A DNA stretch of 64,000 nucleotides, from positions 24,703 through 88,702 of the forward strand of contig JADIIX010000094.1 of NCBI GenBank assembly GCA_027604505.1. Direction: 5' to 3'. How positions within the stretch are numbered: position 1 is the stretch's first letter; each line of letters begins with the position of its first letter. This DNA comes from Gonapodya sp. JEL0774. Taxonomy: Eukaryota > Monoblepharomycota > Monoblepharidomycetes > Monoblepharidales > Gonapodyaceae. The notes beneath the pieces were generated by a model. That model ran no database searches and was not told the origin of the DNA. It saw only the letters and a list, made by a program, of their open reading frames with translations. The translations under genes were made by a program, and so were the position numbers. This document shows positions 33,065-50,700 of this stretch, in pieces.

Positions 33065-35634
33065 TTATTGGTTGAACGTCCAACCACCCTAGAAACAATT
33101 GGGGAGGAAGTTAGAAAAATGGGATGAACAGTAGTGGTGCAAAGGGAGCAGAAATACTAGGTGTAGTGCAGCTGCAACCCACCTGAGGTGCAGTTTGGCC
33201 GTCTGCAGAGAAGGCGAATGTCCCAGTTGTCTGATCCACCTCCGCCTCGATTCCAGTTTCCGTTTCTTCATCGCTGAAGTACTAGAAGAGATCACAATGA
33301 TGCAGGCGCACGGTAAAGGTGCAGCGACGGAAGGTCAGTGCATCCGCCAGGACTATTCTGGGCAACCCACATCTGAACGAACTAACCTTGTCAATAATGG
33401 TATACGCCTTTTTGTAGATCTCCAAATTCTCGTGAACCTGCAAGTGATGAATTTTCTCCATCCCACCGCACTCTTCCACGTACAGCGCCATCTGATTCAC
33501 GTTCTGTGTCTGCTCTTTGTCTAGTTCGCCAACCTTAAGAATATTGTCCAACCCATCGCGCGCTACCTGAATTATTTTATTGTCACCAGAGACCAGAAGG
33601 TCACACAAGGGCTTGATGGCGCCTTGCTGAACAATGTACCGAATCTGCTCGGGCTTGGCCAAACCACCTGACGTGGCGTTGGAGACCGCCCAGCACGCCT
33701 CCTTCTTGGATTTGAAATCACCATGTTGGAGGATGTCCAGAAGGGGGGGAATGAGGTTCGCGTCGATCACGGCCTTCCATGCACAATGTGTTGGTCGCAA
33801 AAATTGGTGGAAGCAGCAAACAAATATCTCACCTGAATCTGTGTCGGGTTCCCCGCAGTAATATTCGAAATGGTCCAGCATGCCTCCTTCCTGATTCCGT
33901 CTTTCGGGCTTTGCATGAGTGCCGACAATGCCTGCAAGCTTCCACAATTAAGCATAACTTGGGTCTGGACATCATCTCCCGTGACAATGTTTCCGACCGA
34001 GCGAAGTGCTGGAGTCTGCACAGTATAGGACGGGTGACCAAGAAGGTCGACAAGGCGGCGGGAAACACCAGACTCAATGACCGCTTGAATTTTCTCGTTG
34101 GAGCCGTCTGAGAGGTATGAGATGGCCCAGCAAGAGTCGGTAAGGATTTCTTCGTCGTTGGCATAGATGAGCTTCGCGAGGACAAGCAGGGCCGGAGAAA
34201 TCTAGGATGGAAATAAACAGCAACAACCAAATTTTTGAGTGGTCTGCGAGATTGCAGTGTGGACTATAATTATGTAAGAGTCCGTGGCTCTTTTTAGTCC
34301 AAATTCGGTTGGCCGATGATCCTCCTCGTTCATGAGAGAGGCGCCACTCAATTCATTGCTCCACCTACTGAAACCCATTACTAGAGTCCGTATGCTCACC
34401 AATTGCCAGTCAGGAGGCGGGTTTTTGCCCCTGCATAGGTTGCTCAACGTCCAAGTAGCATTCCTCAACATGGAGAGCTTGCTCTGGCTCTCGTTCAATA
34501 TGTCCAACAAAGGCCTGAGCGCATTTTGCTGCAGTACTGCATCCCTGCACCGGGGTGAGTCACCAGCGATGTTACCCAAAGCCCAGACGGCCTGCTCGCG
34601 CACGTCGGGTACAGGAGAGCGCAGAAGCTCGATGAAGATTGGAACCGCGCCGGCTTCCATTACAACGAGCGTTTGTTGGGAGGAACCGGATGCAATGTTG
34701 GTGAGAGCCCAGGCAGCCTCGAACTGAGGAGGAAGGGAGGTGGATAAGGAAATTGTTAGATGAGACACAGTAGCGTGAAAATATTGGCAAACGAGGACCT
34801 CCATCTCAGGGAATCTCAAAAACGACTTTGATGGGATCGCCACAAGGGTTTCAACAAAATGGTCTCGACATCCAAATCAGCGCAAAACGCTGAATAGACA
34901 ATACACGAATAGACAGAATGTAGCCGATCTCCATGGCAAAGACCTTAATCCACAATTTTTCCAAACCTCACCATCATATTGCCGCAGCAAGAAAGGCAAG
35001 AGCTTCATCGCCTCTTCTGCACGCTCATAACAGGACTCACCTGCAGCAATGAATTTGGGCTCCTCAAGAACTCCACAAACCTCGGAATCACTCCTGAAGC
35101 AATAACCTCCTCGATGGGCGGGTTGCGCTCCTTCGACAGAAGCTTGCGGAACTTGGCTGTGGCGGCGAGCTGGTCTTCAACGGAACCGGTGTTGACAGCG
35201 GCGACCAAAAGAGGTATCTGGTTGGAGGCCTGTCCGGAAATTGTGAGCGTACGTAAGAGGGTGATGATCACGAAGGACAGCGAGCCAGTTCCACTGAAGT
35301 ACGAAGCCCAAGCGCTGTTCTAAGGACCGAGCTCGGAAACTGAGCTCAATCTTCAATATTGCTTGGCATACATTTTTGCAACCAATTTCGTCCACATTCA
35401 TGCAATTTCACTCACTTGAACTGAATCCACCATCCCACCATCATCTTCTGACTCGTCCGTCGCGGATCCCGCCCACTGTGTCAGGTTCCTCCTCTTAGCC
35501 AAGCTTTCCTCTCTCTTCATCTTCCGAATCTCGACCGCGGCATCCTCCCTGCGGCGACGGAGCTGGTCAGCCTGTAAATCGCCGCGGTTTTTGTACTGAG
35601 CTTGACGATGCGCTAGGGAGCGGGGGGAGTCCAT
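33065..35634 (-). CDS. SRP1: Importin subunit alpha (karyopherin alpha), 536 aa
   Basis: Nuclear import adaptor that binds classical nuclear localisation signals and hands cargo to importin beta. Exons (minus): 35416..35634, 35041..35229, 34400..34723, 33833..34201, 33387..33773, 33183..33281, 33065..33088. The N terminus (residues 1-73) is the basic importin-beta-binding domain ([28 protein letters not shown]). About ten armadillo repeats follow, with the conserved groove residues in [75 protein letters not shown] and [14 protein letters not shown]. The C terminus is short and Gly/Phe-rich (GGWTFNQ). An upstream in-frame ATG at 35688 would add 18 residues; 35634 fits the family. The intron before 33773 ends in AAG. 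Confidence 0.97.
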
Positions 35635-37209
35635 GTCTGCTGGAGGTCGAGGATGTGAGGTGCGTGCAATTGGATGAAGGCGTGGCACGCAGACAACATT
35701 TAAGGGGTGATGCGATGGCGGGAAGTAAAGTGGTTGAAGAATAAATCAGATTGATTTGATATGGAGTTCAGAGAAGGAGCGCAGGTGGCCGGAGAACGTG
35801 GTGGTAGACAATGGACGGATTGAAAAGACAAGTGACAAATTGATTGGTGATTGATTCGGAGAGGAGCAAGGGTCCGAAGGAGAAGAACCAACACGTGAGG
35901 TGAGAATACTTCTTACTTTAACAGCCCAAAAGGTAATAAACCAATGGCCAAGATGAGCCTTCTGCCGTATCCTCCACTGTTTCTTGCCTCTACACCAAGT
36001 TTGCTGATCCGAATCAATCGGGCACCAGACCGCAAGCAAACCTTCCACCGTCCTCATAAAAAAGTGCGATGAACTCCAGAAACATAAAGACACAAGCGTT
36101 CTCCTAGTCTCCGGCTCCTTCCCTTTCTCAAGCGTTCCACACCAGTCCGACCGCACTCGAGGACGGATCCTGGGGTACGAGGATAGGGACAAGCAGGAAA
36201 GAGGCAAGTGATTCGACAGGGGAGGGTCTTTGCACTCACCGCGGAGCATTCAGAGGGGGATTTGGGCGGAGCAAAGAGACGATTGGCGGACAGTGCCCCG
36301 TGCCATGGCCAGCAGACTGTCATTTTTCTTGTGGAAGAAACGTAGGAGAACTGTCAGCCAAGCTTCAGCACAATGAAGCACACTATCATCATCTTGTTTT
36401 GTTTCGCCTTCAGTCGCGGTCACGACGGTTAACCCAATGCTCAGACTTGAAGTTTTTGCTTCACCGCACAAAGAAACTTGTATTAATAACATCTAATGAA
36501 GGGTTTATCCAGTCATGAAGTTACGTCAGTCTGGGGAGCCACTCTTCCACAGTGTCGATTTGTCCCTTTGAGCAACAACCCCCACAACATGCATCCAACA
36601 AGAGTGTTACACGAAGTGAATACATCAGACTGCGCACTGTAGTCTCTTGGAGACACGGGAATACGAGCCTGCAGGGTCAGGTTCGTGTGAAAGTTATGTG
36701 GATCTTCCCTTCCGTATTCTTTCGATAACACGAAGAACCAAACACCACTGAATGACTGGGCACAAGAAATCAGCCCACTGCCTAATTATAATTCAAATCA
36801 CTGGTTGAATTCACATACTTGTCGGTGGTCGCTCTGATTGGGGACGCTTGCCAAGCGTAGAACGAAGTACTATTGCGCCGGAGACGCCCAATGACCCAAA
36901 ACACCGATAAATTCTCCAAGTGTCGAGCACGAGGTTTGCAGTGGCGGTTGATGAGAGATCTCGGGGCCCGGTGAGGTGCCGGGCTCAAAACAGATTCGCA
37001 TCTATAACAAATAAATGGATTAAGTACACGTGCAGAAAACAGGACGGTCGGCTTACGTAGAAAATTTGATGTGATTACATGAACCGATTTGGGTTGACTT
37101 GGAAATAAACGGTGTGGGCCGGGGATGATTCCGGCCAGGAAGGAGTAACACACTGATCAGACTGGTGCAGCATTTGGCACAGTTGGGCGTGCAGCATTCC
37201 GTGGAGTTG
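35635..37209. other. Divergent intergenic between importin alpha and Miro, 1.6 kb
   Basis: It must contain both promoters. Several open frames exist on the minus strand (for example 35746-36249 and 36250-36492) but none shows a family signature. A GTGAGT on the minus strand near 36239 could be the donor of a 5'-UTR intron of importin alpha. No RNA gene was recognised. Confidence 0.35.
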
Positions 37210-41332
<4,123 letters not shown>

Positions 41333-41502
41333 ATAAAATTGAATTCACAGTGATAAACCACATTTATGGAGAAAGGACGGGATCTGTCTGAGGTACGAGC
41401 AGGGTCCCAGCCTGAGTGTCCATCACCTGCCTCAACTGTGTGCGGGCTGGGTCTTTCCTTTCCAAAGACACTTGTCAAAAAACTCTGCCCGGAAACCTAG
41501 AA

Positions 41503-43374
41503 ATGGGGAATAAGTCTTCGAAGCGGGGTGGCGGGCTTGACGACTCTTCTTCAGGCCCCACTTCTCCGCATCCATCCACAGAGAACCCCGCTCGGACACA
41601 ATCTCCACAGTCACCTCCTCTTTCCCCTGCGCCTGCCCGACCCATTCAAAATGGTAGTACGCCTGCTGCTGCAGATGGGCTGAATCCCTCCGCGCTTTCG
41701 CAGCCACCGGGCATGGTGGGGGCTGCATCAACCCCGCCAGTGAATGGTGTCGCCACTCACACTCCATCAGAGGTTGCAGCCGTTGCTCCGACCGCGATTC
41801 CCGAATCTTCCACGCTCACTTCTGCGTCTGGAAGCCAGCCTCCTGCATCACCTACCTCCCCCATGCGAACGTCACCAATCTTAATCTCCGCCCTCACCAA
41901 TGCCTCATTACCACTTCCAGTCGCTCAGCAGCTCTCTATCCCCAATTCTACATTTTCTGCTGACACTGCATCTCCACTGAGCTCTTACATCAACCCCACC
42001 CGCGCTGCCGAAATTTCCATTGACGATATTATCCAACGATTGTTGGGACAACGGAACGGAAAACCAGGAAAAGCTCTCCCTGTTAAGAATCAGGAGATCA
42101 TGTTTGTGTGCCAGAGAGCGCGAGAAGTGTTCTTGGACCAACCTATTTTGCTGGAATTGAATCCGCACCCGTCATTGACAATTTGTGGAGACATCCATGG
42201 ACAATATGAGGATCTGCTCCGCATTTTTGACCTCATGGGATACCCACCGGCTACCAATTACCTTTTTTTGGGCGACTACGTCGACCGAGGGAAACAGAGC
42301 TTGGAGACAATTTTGCTGCTATTCTGCTACAAGGTCAAGGTATGTTCTGACACGGCTTTAGACCCGTTGGATGTCCTTCTGAAGTTTGACTTCCTCCTAC
42401 CGAAGTATCCCGAGAACTTTTTTATCTTACGTGGGAATCACGAGAGTGCTTCTGTCAATCGAGGTTGGTTTCTATTATCTGCATCGGCATTCTGTTATCT
42501 GCGCATTCAGGCTATTCAAATCTCTTTAGTTTACGGTTTCTATGACGAATGCAAACGGCGGTGCAACGTAAAGGTGTGGAAGGCGTTCACTGACGTATTC
42601 AACTGCCTGCCTGTAGCTGCAGTGGTTGCCGGAAAAATATTCTGCGTGCACGGTGGTCTGTCTCCGAATTTGAATACGTGAGTTTGTCGCAGCGGCCACC
42701 GAGTTCACTTGAACCTCGATACAGTTTTCTGCCGGAATGCACATAGAATGGACGACATTCGGAGCCTGGGCCGACCGACGGATGTACCGGACGTGGGACT
42801 TTTGAATGGTGGGAAGTTATTCTGGGTTAAGAGTATATATAGTCTAATTGTATTTTTGCAGACTTGCTTTGGTCGGACCCGAGTGAGACAGCGGTGGAAT
42901 GGTGAGAGTCGAAAGGGAAGCATATTCCCCCTTCGATTGTTAGCCAACGGTTATTTCTTTCGTTCTGCATTTGCATTAGGGAGGATAGTGAACGTGGAGT
43001 CTCGTATTGTTTTGGGAAGCAGGTCGTCCAGGATTTCTTGCAAAAAAACGACTTCGACCTGGTGTGCCGGGCGCACATGATTGTAGAGGATGGTTATGAG
43101 TTTTTCGGGAACCGGGTGCTCGTAACAGTGTTCAGCGCACCCAATTACTGCGGGGAATTTGACAACAATGGAGCGGTTATGCAAGTGAACGGTGCGCATT
43201 GTCCGTTTCTTTTCGGTCGTTGTTGGACTGCTTTTCATTGTGTTTCCCGCTCACCTGATTTTCCCGTCAGAGGAGCTGCTGTGTTCCTTTGAGATATTGA
43301 CACCGATGACAGTGACTAAGAAACATAACATGCGGAAGAGACGGGTATCGCCCCCTCAGATATTATCTGAATAA
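41503..43374 (+). CDS. PPZ1: PPZ-type serine/threonine protein phosphatase, 486 aa
   Basis: PP1-like phosphatase of the fungal PPZ branch, which regulates potassium transport, salt tolerance and cell-wall integrity in yeast. Exons: 41503..42339, 42406..42463, 42530..42677, 42747..42808, 42862..42901, 42980..43191, 43271..43374. The N terminus MGNKSSK is an N-myristoylation signal typical of Ppz, followed by about 150 residues of Ser/Pro/Ala-rich disorder. The catalytic domain has GDIHGQ (229-234), GDYVDRG (257-263), RGNHE (288-292), GLSPNL, RPTDVPD and [11 protein letters not shown]. The tail ends with a Lys/Arg-rich stretch. The in-frame ATG at 41416 would destroy the myristoylation site, so 41503 is preferred. 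The first intron uses an AAG acceptor. Confidence 0.95.
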
Positions 43375-43515
43375 TTACTTTGTTGAATATGAATCTCTTG
43401 GCATGAGAGACTGGTGACGTTTTGTGACCAGAAAGCTTTTTGTCGGGGCACGGCAACCCTGGTGGCATGAGCCCCTTCTTCTTCAACCACAAATCACCGG
43501 TAGAACCCGAACATT

Positions 43516-45397
43516 ATGACGCGGCCATCTGTAGCTGAGAAGATTCAGGCCTTGGCGAAGGAAAACGGGGTGCCCTTGGAGTCCCCCACTTTGGCAACGA
43601 TGCTGGACCGCTCTGATCCCATCGCCACTCTTCGAAATGAATTTGAAATCCCTCTCATCAAAGATGTAGCTGATCCACAATCTGAAGGTTCGTCGTGGCG
43701 TGATCGTCATCAGATGTGCACTATTTCTCAAACTCATTAACCACAGATGGTAATAACGAGAGCATCTATTTGTGCGGGAACTCTCTTGGTCTGCTGCCAA
43801 AGGGAACGAAAACTCTTCTGTCGCAGGAGCTTGATGCATGGAGCCGAAAGTAGGCATTCTGTGGACTGTGTTGGGCGCTCGGGTAACACCTTTGAAACTA
43901 CGTTAGAGGTGTCCATGGACACTTTGACCACCCTTACAAACGACCTTGGGTAACTGTCGACGAAGAAGTGGTGGCAAAGAGCTGCCCCATTGTCGGAGCA
44001 GCGACTCTGAGCGAGGTAGCCATAATGGGGACCCTAACCATGAACATTCACCTGATGATGGTACGATTCCAAGCGAAACAACAAATTGTGTCTTGCTCAT
44101 ATCGACCGTTATCCACTCCAAGGTGGCGTTTTATAAACCCACGACCACTCGCTTCAAGATTTTGTTGGAAGAGAAAGCCTTCCCCTCCGATCATGTAAGA
44201 GAGAGCAAATGCCTATTGACTCACGCATTTGAGCGAAACCTCTTTGTTGAAACTCTCGTCAGTTCGCCGTGGAGTCTCAGATCAAGTTTCATGGTTTCAA
44301 TCCCACCGATGCACTGGTGCTTGTCAAACCACGGCCCGGTGCACACATTATATCTACAGAGGATATCCTTAGCGTCATTGAGGAGCATGGAGAGTCCATA
44401 GCATTGGTTCTGTGGCCTGGAATTCAATACTATACTGGGCAGCTGTTTGACATGGCAACCATCGCCAAAGCTGCACACGCGAAGGTAATGCAAATTGGAG
44501 TCGGCTTATATAGCGAGTATTAACTTGAATTTGCGTACAGGGTTCCTTTGTTGGATTTGACCTTGCACATGCTGTCGGAAATGTGATTCTGAAGTTGCAT
44601 GAATGGGAAGCTGACTTTGCTTGTTGGGTCAGTGCTCCTGTCATTGAAAGAAGGATTTTGGAAATAACTGATTTACCTTCGTTTCCCTTTGAAAAGTGCA
44701 CATACAAGTACCTGAACTCAGGCCCGGGAGGTATCGGTTGGTTCACTTGAGCGACGAATACTCGTCTTATCTGTCAATTGGTGGCCCTTGATTTATTCTG
44801 TAACTTCTCAGGTGGATTGTTCGTGCATGAAAAGTATGCAACCGATACTGAGCGATCACGGTGCGTAGAACGATTCGGGGTTAACGAACAGCATTAATCC
44901 ATGGTGCTTTCCATTTTGGTAGGTTTGCTGGCTGGTGGGGCCATGATAAATCATCTAGATTTGAGATGGACACTAAGTTTCTCCCTCTACCTGGTGCTGC
45001 TGGCTACCAACAGTCCAATCCTAACGTCTTAGCAACAACTGCACTTCTGGGGTCACTGAACGTGTTTGAGAAAACTTCAATGGAGCAACTTCGAGAGAAG
45101 TCGGAACTGCTCACTGGCTATCTGACCACATTATTACTCGATGGTTTGGGAGGCGCAGACTTTGTCATTATTACACCTGAGGATCCAACGCAACGTGGGT
45201 CTCAGCTCTCTCTACTATTTAGGACAAATGTGGGCCCAATTTTTGAGCGATTGTTAAAGAAGGGCGTAGTTTGTGATAAAAGGGAGCCAAATGTGATTAG
45301 GGTTGCGCCAGCGCCTTTGTACAACAACTTCATGGATGTTTGGAGATTTGTCAGTGCTTTGAAAGAAGTTTTGAAGGACCATTACGTGCTCCTCTAA
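43516..45397 (+). CDS. BNA5: Kynureninase, 457 aa, 9 exons
   Basis: PLP enzyme that cleaves kynurenine or 3-hydroxykynurenine to anthranilate or 3-hydroxyanthranilate plus alanine in the tryptophan-to-NAD pathway. Exons: 43516..43687, 43747..43849, 43907..44060, 44123..44194, 44263..44484, 44541..44627, 44697..44736, 44812..44860, 44923..45397. Family stretches are [61 protein letters not shown], the PLP-lysine region [12 protein letters not shown] (Lys274), [13 protein letters not shown] and [14 protein letters not shown]. Length fits the family (~460). Two introns end in AAG. It is convergent with LDB17 (136 bp between stops). Confidence 0.97.
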
Positions 45398-45533
45398 TAC
45401 ATGTATCTTTTGGACAGCGTATGAAAAATTGTTCATCGGAGGGACGATCAGAGTCGAAACTATTACAATTATGTGGTTATCTCGTTTCGTGCATGGATAC
45501 TTCCTCATGTGTAGGTATGGCATATTCCATTCA

Positions 45534-47661
45534 TCAGTCACTGAAGGGATCCACACCATGATTCCCCAGTGCAAGTTCCCAAGGCAAGATGTTTGATTCC
45601 GTTGGTGACCCTGATTCTGACGGTGGACGAGATCGAAATGGATCGATCTCAGGTGAACTGCGTGCGAGGAAAGGATCATCCAACGTGCCATCGGAGTGGA
45701 AGGAATGTGCATGGTTAACACCGGGCTTGGGTACATCAAGGGAATCCGCTGCAGTGAACTCTAGATCGCTGCGGTGAAGAGCTCCGGGTGTTTCACTGGT
45801 GGGGCTTTCCAATGCCGTTCTCGGGAGAAAAGGCCTATCCAGATTACGGGTGCATACACCAATGTTCAGGATATCGGTGCATTCCAACGCAATTCTTTCC
45901 GCTACCCTCCTACTCGTTTCGTCAACATCACCTTCCCCTGCCATACGAACAGCCTCAACGAGAATTCGCACTTCCTGAACTTTGTACCCCATCTCTCGTA
46001 AGTCAGTTTGCCCAAATAGAGCCCCTAGAACACGCAAATATGCCGCTCGAAGTGAACCCTGACTCATTTCGAGGTTGGGAGCTTCACGGAGAATAACGTC
46101 AAGGACGACACGAAGATCATTAGGGTAGAGAAAGTGAACGAGAGTAGGATGGGTGAAGAGAACGTAGAAAACTTTGAGAATTTTGAGTTGCAATTGGGGG
46201 TCCTCTGCAATCAGGGTGCTTGAAAGCTCTGGAGTGAATCGTAGCGCTGCTTGGCAGTCGTCCACATACCGCCACGATTGAAGATAAAGACCAGATTCTC
46301 TGAGAGAGTCTTGGATCTTCCTGCTCTTTGCTCCAGTGTGGCGAGCACCAGATTCGTCGTTCGCGCAACCAGAAATTGCTCGTTAAGTGAAACCTGATCG
46401 GATTCTTCATTAGCACTTGAAACCGCCGATACCGAAGCAAGAATGGCCCACCATCAGTCCCACGATTGCATAACAATCGGATTCATCGTTCCTCTTCTCT
46501 TCCACGAGATCACACAGGTAGTTGAGAAACCCCTCATCAAAAAGAGCTTGGTGGACTCAGTAATCGAACCTAGACCGCGAACATATAGCAGTGAGCCTGG
46601 CTCACTCACTGAGCTCTGCGAGTGAAAGGCGTCCTACAAAGCGGACGCATTCGTACAGTAGGCGAATTGCCGGCGACTGCCCAAGTACCCCTTCGTACAG
46701 CAGAAGGAGTGGGCAATGTTCACGGCGTCTACTCAATAAAGTTACAACCACGAAACCGTGAAACATACCACTTAGCAGCTTCACATCCTCCCGTAGTTTC
46801 TGGAGTCCGCCATTGTCCCGAAATACCCCGAATACGTTCTTGGGAAACTGAATTGCAGGCTCTTCCCCGCCAATGGGAATCATTGAGGGACTCTCTGTCC
46901 CAGATTTGACTGCCTGAAGGCTTCCCAGTGCTAAAATTAGAGTATAGAGGATGCACATGTGGCTTTCGAACGAGGGTGGAGATTGTTGGGGGGTGATCTG
47001 AGAATCGGAGTCAGAAAGAACGGCATGGAGTTCTGCAGGTCGCTCCGCATTGATTCGTGATACTGAGAGAGCCTTTTGCACGAGCCACGAGGTTAGCAGG
47101 GCCTCCAGTCCCACCGCTGGTTCACATGTTTCCTCCCCAACCCCGACCACAGCATCCCATCTAGCCTCAGAACACTCCAATTGCATCACCAAAAAGCATA
47201 TTCCATCAATTGCGTCTGTTGTTGCGGGATGGACCTGGTGGTCCAATGTCTTTGCAATAGCGTTTACGACCCTGCCCATGGCTAAGTCTATGGATATGGG
47301 GTTGTCAGCCGTCGCGAGGATTTGCATTAGGTCTAATAAGATGTTAAAGTGACAATTTGACGAAGAAATGAGGCTGAAAGGCGCGAAAATCACTGGACGC
47401 GGCAAGCAACCTTTCCTCAGCATGTTAAATCCATCTGCACCACCATCTCCATCTCCATCTCTACTGTTTGTGTCCCGTTCGTCCCACTTCGTGTAGTAAT
47501 GGAGCTCTCGGTCTCGATCGCACATGAAATTAGCGATTCGTTCAAACATGAGGAATGGGTTCTGCTGTGGTCCAAGCACAAGCAAGACTGCGTGAGTTAG
47601 TCAGCTCCTGTTTCATTTAAAACAAACCTGCGCGTGCCCCGGTTGGTCTCCAGCTTCGCAT
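45534..47661 (-). CDS. LDB17: LDB17 / SPIN90 (Dip1)-family actin regulator, 644 aa
   Basis: Members of the SPIN90/Dip1/Ldb17 family activate Arp2/3 complex without a mother filament and act in endocytosis. Exons (minus): 47628..47661, 46610..47587, 46452..46555, 46270..46393, 45534..46228. Family stretches: FDEGFLNYLCDLVEEK, VSLNEQFLVARTTN, KTLSENLVFIFNR, LQLKILKVFYVLFTHP, FLYPNDLRVVLDVILRE and LRAAYLRVLGALFGQTDLRE. The C-terminal ~120 residues are Pro/Ser-rich, as in Ldb17. The 34-nt first exon (MRSWRPTGARA) is inferred from phase and is the weakest part. The intron before exon 3 ends in GAG. Introns as short as 40-41 nt are present. Confidence 0.88.
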
Positions 47662-47743
47662 CCATATCGACGTTGCTCAGTTTTTAGCACAGTTTCGGGC
47701 TGAGACCACGGCTGCAGCCGTTCATGCACTTAGTCAGACAGAG
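47662..47743. promoter_or_regulatory. Very short divergent promoter between LDB17 and CSF1
   Basis: Only 82 bp separate the two inferred start codons, so the transcripts must share control sequence or have overlapping 5' ends. No motif was recognised. Confidence 0.4.
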
Positions 47744-50700
47744 ATGGCGAGCGAACAGATTCTCAATACTACCGTTGGTGAGCCCCCTTGTTATTCCCGG
47801 TTCTTCCTTGTGCTCTACTGAACACGGCGTGTATCTTGCTGGATCGGCCACGGGCCAACACCCGACCCCAACTTCAATCACCCGATTCGCAGACCCTGAG
47901 GTCGCTCTATGGACCTTCTTCGTGTACTGCCTGGTCGTCGTCTTAGTCGCCGTGTTCATTCTGTTTTACATGAACAGAATCATCGCTCAGGTTGTGTCCC
48001 GAATCATTCGACTTTATACCTGGAAGCGTTACAATGCAATGGTTGAGATTGGTGAGTGATATTTGGTCCATAAGAAACATTAGACTCAGCACTCGGCATT
48101 CGGGGTGCTGTTTTCAAACCAAAGTGGAATACAGAAACCGTTGATGATAACTTCGAATGAGATCCCACTTGTGGAAGGGTTTGCTGGTTTTGCAGCTGAT
48201 CATGGGAGGTTGTTGTTGTCGTTCGGACATTGACAAACAATCGACTATTCGGATGGGGGGTGTACTCTTGGAGTTGTACGGAATATCGCCTGACGACTGC
48301 TACCTTACACGTACCGAGAGCATGCCCTCAGTCTCATAATGCGTATCCTAGAATCTTTCTCTATTAGCCCCCTCTCCGGAAAATTCTTTTTCCGCAATCT
48401 GCGCTACCAGTCGCGTAATGAATCTTTCCATGTGTTCAGGGGTTACATCGTTTTTCGACATTGGTTAGGCAAAGTCGCCGCAAATGAGACCGATTTAGGT
48501 ATGTAGTTGGTACTTCAAGGGGAATCAAGTTGTGCTGGGATCTAGATCGACAATCGTCACCATCATTCCATCGCCATCCGACTCACTTCAATGACTTATC
48601 CGTTGCACCCTGGTCGGTCCCCCTCCCATCAGGCCTCCCGTGCCGATTCGGCCTTTACCTCGAAGGTTTTGAATGGTTTATATATAACAGGTCACCTGCG
48701 TACGACTACTTGCAGGAATTTCTAAGGAAGACCGGCGAGACTGCTCAGGGTTTACAGGGAAACAAGTGCGGAGCTGATGAGGCAGTGTCAGGTAAGCGAA
48801 ACCAATTTTTTCCCATCTCGGACAGAAACAATGGAATTTTTCAAATTTTGTGACGGGGCGTTATCTCACTCACACCTCTTCCACATTGCCAAAGTTGATG
48901 ACCCTCAAACTACAAGCCTTCTCGACAAATCTTCAAAAGATCGATTCTTTCGCTCGCTTCTACCCCTGGACATTGAAGCATTGACGGGGGCCGTGGTGCT
49001 AGGTAATCCAGATTTGGCAACAATTTTGGTGTTTCAGTTTGAGGAGGCAAAGGGGATGTACAGAGCAATCAGTGTGGGTACTTCATTATGAAAGGAGTTC
49101 TTGTGGATTCATTAATGTGGATTGCTACACTCTATTGTCACATTTATGTCACCAACTGTTCACTCACACAGTCTGTGTCCCAATACGACTACTACAAGAG
49201 TGTGTTGAACTTGACATTCACCAAGCCCAATATGCAATTGCGGGCAAATGTAGACTATAGGGAGCCGTTGCTCACACAAGCAGCAAGATGGAGAATGCAG
49301 GAGTGAGTAGGTGTGAATGACTAAAGAATCAACATGTCTCACTTTATGTATTTCTGTTTAGACGTCATACTCGTGTAATGTCACGTGTCACCTCTTTTCT
49401 TGAAAACATCTCCATTTTTGAAACATCTGGCACAATGGGGGGAGGCCCAAACCCTGCTTCAGTCAGAGGCAAGCACGGGGGCGCAACATGGGCTGGTCTC
49501 TCCCGTTACAAGAAGCTTGAGACAGAAGCAGAGAGACTTAAGAGGTTTCTGGAACAGTATGCCAGAGTATCAACAGTGGTAGAAGCACCACAGTTAAAGT
49601 TGACTTATTATGTTGATATTGCTGGTAAGTCAGGTTATCTGAAGGTTCTTGTTAGAGATAAAAAGGCAAGAAGCAAGTCTTATATTGCTATCCTCCAGGC
49701 CCTGTCCCACCTTGTCCAAACCCAAGTTTGTCACCGGAGAATACACACTTTGGCAATGGTGACCTAAGTCCAGAATGGGGTGTGGAATTGACATTCAAAG
49801 ATGTCATTGTTCATTATGGCCCTTGGGCTGACCGACAGCGTATTGCTTTACAAAGGTTCTTCTTTCCTCCATCATTTCGGGACCTTGAATGTACACCCAA
49901 TTTGCTGCCAGGGGAGACTCGCATCCACTTGGCATTGAACTGGTTGATTAAGTTTGAGGGAAGCACCACCATGAGAGTGCCAATGCGAGAAGGAAGTAAG
50001 GATTGGAGGTATTACAAGTACCTTTCAGGTTCAGATGTACCTGCTGTATCAGCATCTCGGCCGTATGGTTGGCTTGACTTCAAGTTTAAGAATGACTCAT
50101 TCATTTTGTGGTCAATTCCAATGGCAAATAGTCTGGAAGGCTACGTCAGCAAGATGGAATGTCACTTGTCCAACATGAATATGACAAGTAGCTTGAATTA
50201 TGCCTCACTTGTGTCTGCTAAAACAGTTGAAGTGAGTAGTCTTGTTTTGTGTTGCTTTAAATCATACCAAAGAGTTTCCATAATGCCCCAAGATTCAATT
50301 AAGTATGCCAGGGCCTTTAAAGTGGAATGGCATGAGGACATGGACTTGCAATATAAGACTTGAAGAACCAGTGCTGTTTCTGCTGAGAGACCACATTACT
50401 CTGCTTCAAGATCTTATTATTGATTGGAATTCAGATTATTCTGTGGAAGCATCAAACTTCTGCCCCACAGATTACAGAATCAATTTGAACTTACAGGACT
50501 TTCGCCTTTACTTGTGTGTTAATGATTGCAATGTTATTGATCAACCAAATGATTTGAATGAAAATTGTGAGTGTGTATGAGTAATCTTTCTTCTCTTGAA
50601 GCAAGTAAACCTTGTTACCTGGGTATGGAAAGCTTATGTGGTCCTTGGTGGCCCTGACCTTGAAGCCTCAGTACTGATAGTGTCATCAAAATTTGATCCA

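Noticed and set aside
35746-36492. Minus-strand open frames upstream of importin alpha as an extra gene
   Set aside because: No family signature, no splice-consistent extension; most likely promoter or 5'-UTR sequence.
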